NCBI RefSeq assembly: GCF_900129635.1
Contig: NZ_FSRB01000001.1
Coordinates: 2,953,501 to 3,017,500 of the forward strand
Direction: 5' to 3'
Length of the DNA: 64,000 nt
Source: Singulisphaera sp. GP187
GTDB taxonomy: Bacteria > Planctomycetota > Planctomycetia > Isosphaerales > Isosphaeraceae
The position numbers and the translations under genes were made by a program. Shown one piece after another: positions 59,829 to 64,000 of this stretch (position 1 is its first letter; each line of letters opens with the position of its first letter). The notes under the pieces were generated by a model that was not told the DNA's origin, did not search any database, and worked only from the letters and a program-made list of their open reading frames with translations.

Positions 59829-61327
59829 GACGGCACCTCCCCACACAACGAGCCGTAGCCACTCAGATCCGGTGGTGCAACGCTCACCCGTTGCAACTGG
59901 GGGCGGCCTTCCAGATCCAATGGCGCCGTCGGCCGATCCCGCCGGTGTTCCAGGATCAATCGCACCCCGTCAGCCGCCGAGACCTCCAGGCTCAAGGCCT
60001 GCTCGACCGCCACGGTCAACTCCTCGAGCGTGGCTTGCTCCAGGAGCCGCAGGACCCGAATGTACTCCACCTGGCCCCGCGACCCTCTGTCCTCGGCCAG
60101 GCGGCGACGGAGCGCGGCGAAGCACTCCGGCAACTCCCAGCCCTCCAGGGGCAGGGCGAAGTCCAACGCGCCGGGCTTCCGCTCCAGCAGGCCCAGGTAA
60201 TGGACCGGATCGAAGATCGTCCGACCGCGATCCCAGGATCGCGGATGGTCCGCGACGATCGTTTCGGTCGACTCCACCCGCACCCGTTCCACGTCCGCCA
60301 CGACGGTCAGCCGCCGATGGGCGTATCGAGTCGGGACGGAGTAATCGTTGCGGTCGAAGCGCACCAGCGACAACGAATTGGCCCGGACCGTCTCCACCTG
60401 GCGGATGCTCAAAGGCTCCTCGGACATGGCCAGCAGCGCGGCTCGCTCCTGCTCCAGGAGTTGGCCGTTGGTCAGCGTCTGGCCCCGCGTCGTGCGGTCC
60501 AGGTCGCTCCGGCAGTCCTGCTCCAGGCGTGCATTGAGCGCGGCGAAGGAATCGGCATCAGGGACCGGCACGAGGAAGTTGCGTCGTGCGTAGCCCAGGA
60601 GTGACTCGACATGTCCTTTTTCGTTAGGTGAACGAACTCGACAAAAATGCGACTCGAACAGATAATGACTTTTTAGTCTGAGGAATTCGGTCGTCCCGGC
60701 CTCCCCCCGCTGGCCGACGATCCGCGCCACGGCGATCCGGGTATTGTCGTAGGTGATCCGACGGGGAATGCCGCCGAAGCAGGCGAAGGCGAGGCGATGT
60801 CCCTCCTGGAAGGCGAGCGTGCATTCCCGCGGGAAGAGGGCGCAGAAGATCGCATCGGAATGAGTGAGCGTCATGACGAACATCGCGGCGGTGCAGGATT
60901 GCCCGGCGATGCAGATGACAGCACGTCCGAAATCCGCTTGAGCATCGCCGGGGCGGTGCACGAGGGGGATGAAGGCTTCGGCTTGCCCTTGCCGCCAGTC
61001 CTGGACGACACCTTGAACCATGGTTAATCCACCAAGATAGCCATGTTCATTTTTGAGTCGTTTGAAGATGCGACGAACGGTGTGTCGCTGCTTCCTCGGA
61101 GCTTTGCGGTCGTCCTGAAGGATTTGATGAATGACCGGCAAGAACGGTTCGAGCTTGGGACGAGCGCGGGACCTGGCTTTGCGATAGCCCGGAGGCTCGT
61201 CATGGAGGAGGATCTTTTGGAGGGTGTCCCAGTGGATATCGAACTCGCGGCAGATGGAACGTTTGCTCTGCCTGTCCACGAGGACGCGACGGCGGATCTC
61301 GGCCCAGTTTTGCATGTGTGTGAACAC
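59825..61327 (-). CDS. istA: IS21 transposase IstA
   Basis: A 500-residue DDE transposase. The N-terminal helix-turn-helix reads RQSKRSICREFDIHWDTLQK. The catalytic core has DAQADFGRAVI (first Asp), ITYDNTRIAVARI (second Asp) and SPNEKGHVESLLGYARRNFL (Glu). A C-terminal Mu-type beta-barrel segment follows (NDYSVPTRYAHRRLTV). The frame is intact. Confidence 0.95.
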   Translation of the reverse strand: MFTHMQNWAEIRRRVLVDRQSKRSICREFDIHWDTLQKILLHDEPPGYRKARSRARPKLEPFLPVIHQILQDDRKAPRKQRHTVRRIFKRLKNEHGYLGGLTMVQGVVQDWRQGQAEAFIPLVHRPGDAQADFGRAVICIAGQSCTAAMFVMTLTHSDAIFCALFPRECTLAFQEGHRLAFACFGGIPRRITYDNTRIAVARIVGQRGEAGTTEFLRLKSHYLFESHFCRVRSPNEKGHVESLLGYARRNFLVPVPDADSFAALNARLEQDCRSDLDRTTRGQTLTNGQLLEQERAALLAMSEEPLSIRQVETVRANSLSLVRFDRNDYSVPTRYAHRRLTVVADVERVRVESTETIVADHPRSWDRGRTIFDPVHYLGLLERKPGALDFALPLEGWELPECFAALRRRLAEDRGSRGQVEYIRVLRLLEQATLEELTVAVEQALSLEVSAADGVRLILEHRRDRPTAPLDLEGRPQLQRVSVAPPDLSGYGSLCGEVPS

Positions 61328-61476
61328 CCATAGACCTCGCGACGCGTGGGGTATCGAGGCGAAACAATGTTCACCTTGGTGTACCAGACGCCACGAGTGA
61401 ATCCATGAGCGCTACGCTTTTCGACCGAACATCGGAGACCGGCGCGCGCTACGTTTTTCGACCGACGTTCACACGC

Positions 61477-61929
61477 TCAGACGGCGGGCTGAACTTGCGC
61501 GCGGGCGGCTCTCCTCCTTTCTCTCGCCGCATCAAGCTTGCGGTCCCGCTCGGCGAAGATTGCCTGGTCGCGACCGGCCAGTTTGTCCGCCGGCGCGACG
61601 TAGCCGATCGCACTGTGCAAGCGAATCTCGTTGTAATGGGCCACGAACTCGGTGACGAGCCTTCTCGCGTCCTCCAGGCTCAGGGGTGTCTTGACTCGGA
61701 TGCACTCGCCCTTCAGGGTCTTGTGCCACCGCTCGATCTTCCCATTGCTCTGAGCATAATACGGTGATGTTCTCACGTGAGTCATTCCACAGATCCGAAT
61801 GAACTCCTTGAAGTCCTTGGCAATGAATTGGGGGCCGTTGTCCGAGATGATCCGGGGCCGCTCGCCGGGGAAGCGTTCGCGGCCCCGCTGGACGATCGTC
61901 TCGACTTCCGCCTCCGTCATGCTTTCGCG
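61477..61929 (-). pseudogene. IS3-type transposase, C-terminal fragment
   Basis: The C-terminal part of an rve-type integrase/transposase. It contains the second Asp (RIISDNGPQFIAKDF) and the catalytic Glu (SPYYAQSNGKIERWHKTLKG), and ends in a basic tail. The upstream part, at 63779 and beyond, was separated by the IS66-type element. Its stop codon lies 3 bp from the IS21 end. Confidence 0.85.
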
Positions 61930-61949
61930 GTAGCCGTTCACGACCCAAT

Positions 61950-62055
61950 CTAAATAGCTCCTCGCAACAGGGAAAGCAGCGGGGGTGACGAAATTTCGTC
62001 ACTTGCCGTAAGAGGCTGGACCGTAGGACTTTCCCAGTTGCAAGGAGCTATTTAG
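61950..62055. repeat. Hairpin at the leader of the IS66-type element
   Basis: Arms of 27 bp at 61950-61976 and 62029-62055 (CTAAATAGCTCCTCGCAAC and its partner) pair with two mismatches. Within the loop GTGACGAAATTTCGTCAC at 61985-62002 is a perfect 18-bp palindrome. The structure ends 33 bp before the transposase start and may shield the gene from read-through, or be a nested small element. Confidence 0.7.
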
Positions 62056-62088
62056 CCTTTTCGGCTTGAACTCGGTTACAGTTCAACG

Positions 62089-63495
62089 ATGAAATCTACA
62101 TCGGACATGTGCCCCCAGTGCCAAGTTCTTGCGACCGAGGTGGCGTCACTCGAAGCGGAACTGAAGCGAGTGCGCGAGCAGTTGGCCGCAGCCAAGAAAA
62201 CTTCCGCGACGTCGTCGAAGCCTCCCTCTTCGGACATCGTCAAGCCCAAGCCGCCCGAGCGTTCCGATGGCCAAAAGCGTTCCATCGGTGGTCAACCCGG
62301 CCACGTCAAGCACGAACGCGAACCCTTCACGCCCGAGCAAGTCACTAAGTTTGAGACCCACTCACTCGAGGCCTGCCCCAGTTGCGGTGGCACCTTGCGG
62401 CTCAACCCCACCAATCCGCGCGTCGTCCAACAGGTCGACATCGAAACGACGCCGTTGACCATCGAACAGCACACCTGCCCCGAGTACTGGTGCGATTGCT
62501 GTCGAATGCCATTCTGGGCGTCGCCGCCACTGAAAATCGAGCGTGGCGGCTTGGTCGGCCCGCACCTCATGGCGCTCATCGCGTTCATGAAAGGAGGGTG
62601 TCACGCTTCGTTTTCGACGATCCGGACGTTTCTCCGCGATTGTGTCGGCGTCACTCTGGCGCGAAGCACGTTGGCCAATGCGATTCGCAAAGTCAGTGAA
62701 GCTCTGGACGGTCCCTATGACGAATTGCTCCGCCTGCTGCCCGATGAGAGCGTGTTGAACATCGACGAAACGGGCCACAAGTGCAACAAGGATTTGTGGT
62801 GGACATGGTGCTTGCGAGCGGACTTGTACACGGTTTTCAAGATCGACCCGCATCGCAGTGCCGACGTGCTGATGGATTTGCTCGGACGCGATTTCGAGGG
62901 CACGATCGGTTGCGATTATTTCTCGGCTTACCGGAGATTCATGCGTGAATGCGACATCACGATTCAGTTTTGTTTGGCGCATTTGATCCGCGACGTGAAA
63001 TTTCTGACGACGTTGCCGGACGCGGCGACGAAGGCTTACGGCGAGCGGTTGCGCCAGGGGTTGAAGGGGTTGTTCGCGGTGATCCATCGCCGCGATGAAC
63101 TGTCGGCGGTGGACTTTGAGAGGCAACTGAATGCGGCCCGCGACGTGGTGCTGAACGCCGGCATGACAGACGTGCCGCCGACCCGGGAAGCGAAAAACAT
63201 GGCCAATCGATTTCGCAATCACGGTGCGGCGTTTTTTACGTTTATCACGACGCCGGAGGTGGACCCGACCAACAACCGTGCGGAGCAAGCGATTCGCTTC
63301 GTGGTGATTGATCGCCACATTACGCAGGGTACGCGAAGCGAAACCGGGCGGCGGTGGAGCGAACGGATTTGGACGACGATCGCCACGTGTGCTGGACAGG
63401 GCCGGTCGGTGTTTGGTTATCTGAAGGAAAGCGTTGAGAATTGGTTCAACGGACTGCCGTCGCCATCGCTCTTACCGTTGGAAACACCGACTTGA
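62089..63495 (+). CDS. IS66-family transposase (TnpC type)
   Basis: A 468-residue transposase. The N-terminus is a leucine-zipper-like helix (VASLEAELKRVREQLAAAKK) followed by a SKPPSSD linker. A zinc finger appears as CPSCGG and CPEYWCDCC. The catalytic residues are in LNIDETGHKCNKD (Asp), GTIGCDYFSAYRRF (Asp) and DPTNNRAEQAIRFVVIDRHI (Glu). The C-terminus with SVFGYLKESVENWFNG matches the IS66 tail. The frame is intact. Confidence 0.93.
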   Translation: MKSTSDMCPQCQVLATEVASLEAELKRVREQLAAAKKTSATSSKPPSSDIVKPKPPERSDGQKRSIGGQPGHVKHEREPFTPEQVTKFETHSLEACPSCGGTLRLNPTNPRVVQQVDIETTPLTIEQHTCPEYWCDCCRMPFWASPPLKIERGGLVGPHLMALIAFMKGGCHASFSTIRTFLRDCVGVTLARSTLANAIRKVSEALDGPYDELLRLLPDESVLNIDETGHKCNKDLWWTWCLRADLYTVFKIDPHRSADVLMDLLGRDFEGTIGCDYFSAYRRFMRECDITIQFCLAHLIRDVKFLTTLPDAATKAYGERLRQGLKGLFAVIHRRDELSAVDFERQLNAARDVVLNAGMTDVPPTREAKNMANRFRNHGAAFFTFITTPEVDPTNNRAEQAIRFVVIDRHITQGTRSETGRRWSERIWTTIATCAGQGRSVFGYLKESVENWFNGLPSPSLLPLETPT

Positions 63496-63778
63496 GAGCA
63501 GAGATGCGACGAGTGTGAGTGATTGGGAATCGTGATTCACGCGAGTGGGTTGACGTCGCCAGCATTGGTTAAGACGCAAGGTCGAGAGACCGGGAAGTCA
63601 CGAATGCGACGCGAACGCCAGCCAAGATCGAAGGGAGTGGTATGCGCTAACTGATCCGAGAGTCCAGAAAGGAATTCAGCCATTCGTTCGCAAAACACCC
63701 ATTGCGCGAAATGGGTGGTAGTGCGCGCAAAACTGGGATGCCTACCACAGTAAGTGTATTGGGGTCGTGAACGGCTAC

Positions 63779-64000
63779 CTTTCGCGAATCTCCCAGTGGA
63801 CGATGAACCGGCTGCAGCCATTCAGGAGGCTACAGAGGTAGAAGAACGTCCCCGCGACGTTGATGTACGAGATGTCGACGTGCCAGTGTTCATGCACTCG
63901 GAGCGGTTGCTGAAAGCCTTTTCCTTTGAGTGAAGGTTTGCTGCTATGACGCTTCATCAGCCCGGCGTCGCAAAGCACTCGGTAGACGCTCGAGGGACTC
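63779..64000 (-). pseudogene. IS3-type transposase, upstream fragment, continues past window
   Basis: The minus strand reads VLCDAGLMKRHSSKPS, then RVHEHWHVDISYINVAGTFF (first catalytic Asp) and CSRFIVHWEIRE before the target duplication of the IS66-type element. Joining it to the fragment ending at 61477 gives HWEIRESMTEAEVETI with no frame loss. The N-terminus is outside the window. Confidence 0.85.

Larger units (their letters stand above)
58888..61473 (-). mobile_element. IS21-family insertion sequence
   Basis: The termini are 36-bp perfect inverted repeats starting TGTGAACGTCGGTCGAAAAA at 58888 and ending, inverted, at 61473. Inside each end the motif GTCGAAAAACGTAGCGC recurs (58898, 58923 region; 61417 and 61445 regions), as expected for multiple IS21 transposase binding sites. 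The element holds istA and istB on the minus strand. No direct target duplication is seen: the flanks are CCCAGGA and CGCTCAG. Confidence 0.9.
61930..63778 (+). mobile_element. IS66-family (single-gene, ISBst12-like) insertion sequence
   Basis: Terminal repeats GTAGCCGTTCACGACCC start at 61930 and, inverted, end at 63778. The 8-bp direct repeat CTTTCGCG flanks both ends (61922-61929 and 63779-63786), the size known for IS66. The 1849-bp element holds only a tnpC-type transposase, without tnpA or tnpB. It lies inside an IS3-type transposase gene, whose frame would be restored by precise excision. Confidence 0.92.

Noticed and set aside
1..64000. CRISPR array or known defence system
   Set aside because: No regularly spaced direct repeats of 24-40 bp and no cas, restriction-modification, retron or toxin genes were recognised; the repeats found are single inverted pairs.

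Overview
This 64 kb, GC-rich window reads as the chromosome of a planctomycete, most likely of the Isosphaera/Singulisphaera lineage. The pointers are a HYExAFE-family protein, an NPYAAP-type membrane protein, an ECF sigma factor with a long C-terminal extension, a PEP-CTERM protein, a MoxR/DUF58/DUF4129/DUF4350 operon, and mcsA-mcsB outside the Firmicutes. Assignment rests on protein families alone; no rRNA is present.

Positions 1-24000 are mostly housekeeping. The order is dprA (cut by the window edge), aroB, a site-2 protease, a homocysteine S-methyltransferase, a YkgJ protein, a HYExAFE/small membrane protein pair, a partial biotin set (bioB, a ketoacyl synthase, bioF), a class V aminotransferase, coaD, a J-domain protein, the protein-arginine kinase operon mcsA-mcsA-mcsB, trpE, the ECF sigma factor, a PfkB kinase, a membrane-anchored spermidine-synthase-like protein and a TlpA-type thioredoxin. 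Short palindromic repeats built on GGGCACGGCCCACC sit between genes.

Positions 24400-31400 hold seven translationally coupled minus-strand genes: RDD, SpoIIM-like, membrane protein, DUF4129, DUF4350, MoxR ATPase and DUF58. This looks like an envelope-associated complex driven by a MoxR chaperone. It is followed by a PpiC-type lipoprotein, an insertion sequence with a 5-bp target duplication, a TolB-like lipoprotein, a large TPR protein, mfd, a degenerate receiver-like protein, a Tat-exported phosphatase, a double-FHA protein and a PEP-CTERM protein.

At about 50.2 kb the character changes. A 3' fragment of a tRNA-Leu(UAA) gene, lacking its 5' end, marks a probable island boundary with the island to the right. 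The island part seen here contains small hypothetical genes (one interrupted by an in-frame TGA), a tautomerase, and a pile of insertion sequences. Two identical IS1634-like copies form a 2.2-kb inverted repeat around a 175-bp spacer. Their 6-bp target duplications pair crosswise, which shows that the spacer was inverted after two separate insertions in and beside one small gene. Further right lie an IS21 element and an IS66-type element that split an IS3-type transposase gene with a clean 8-bp duplication.

No CRISPR array, intact tRNA, rRNA, integrase gene or defence system of a type I recognise was found.
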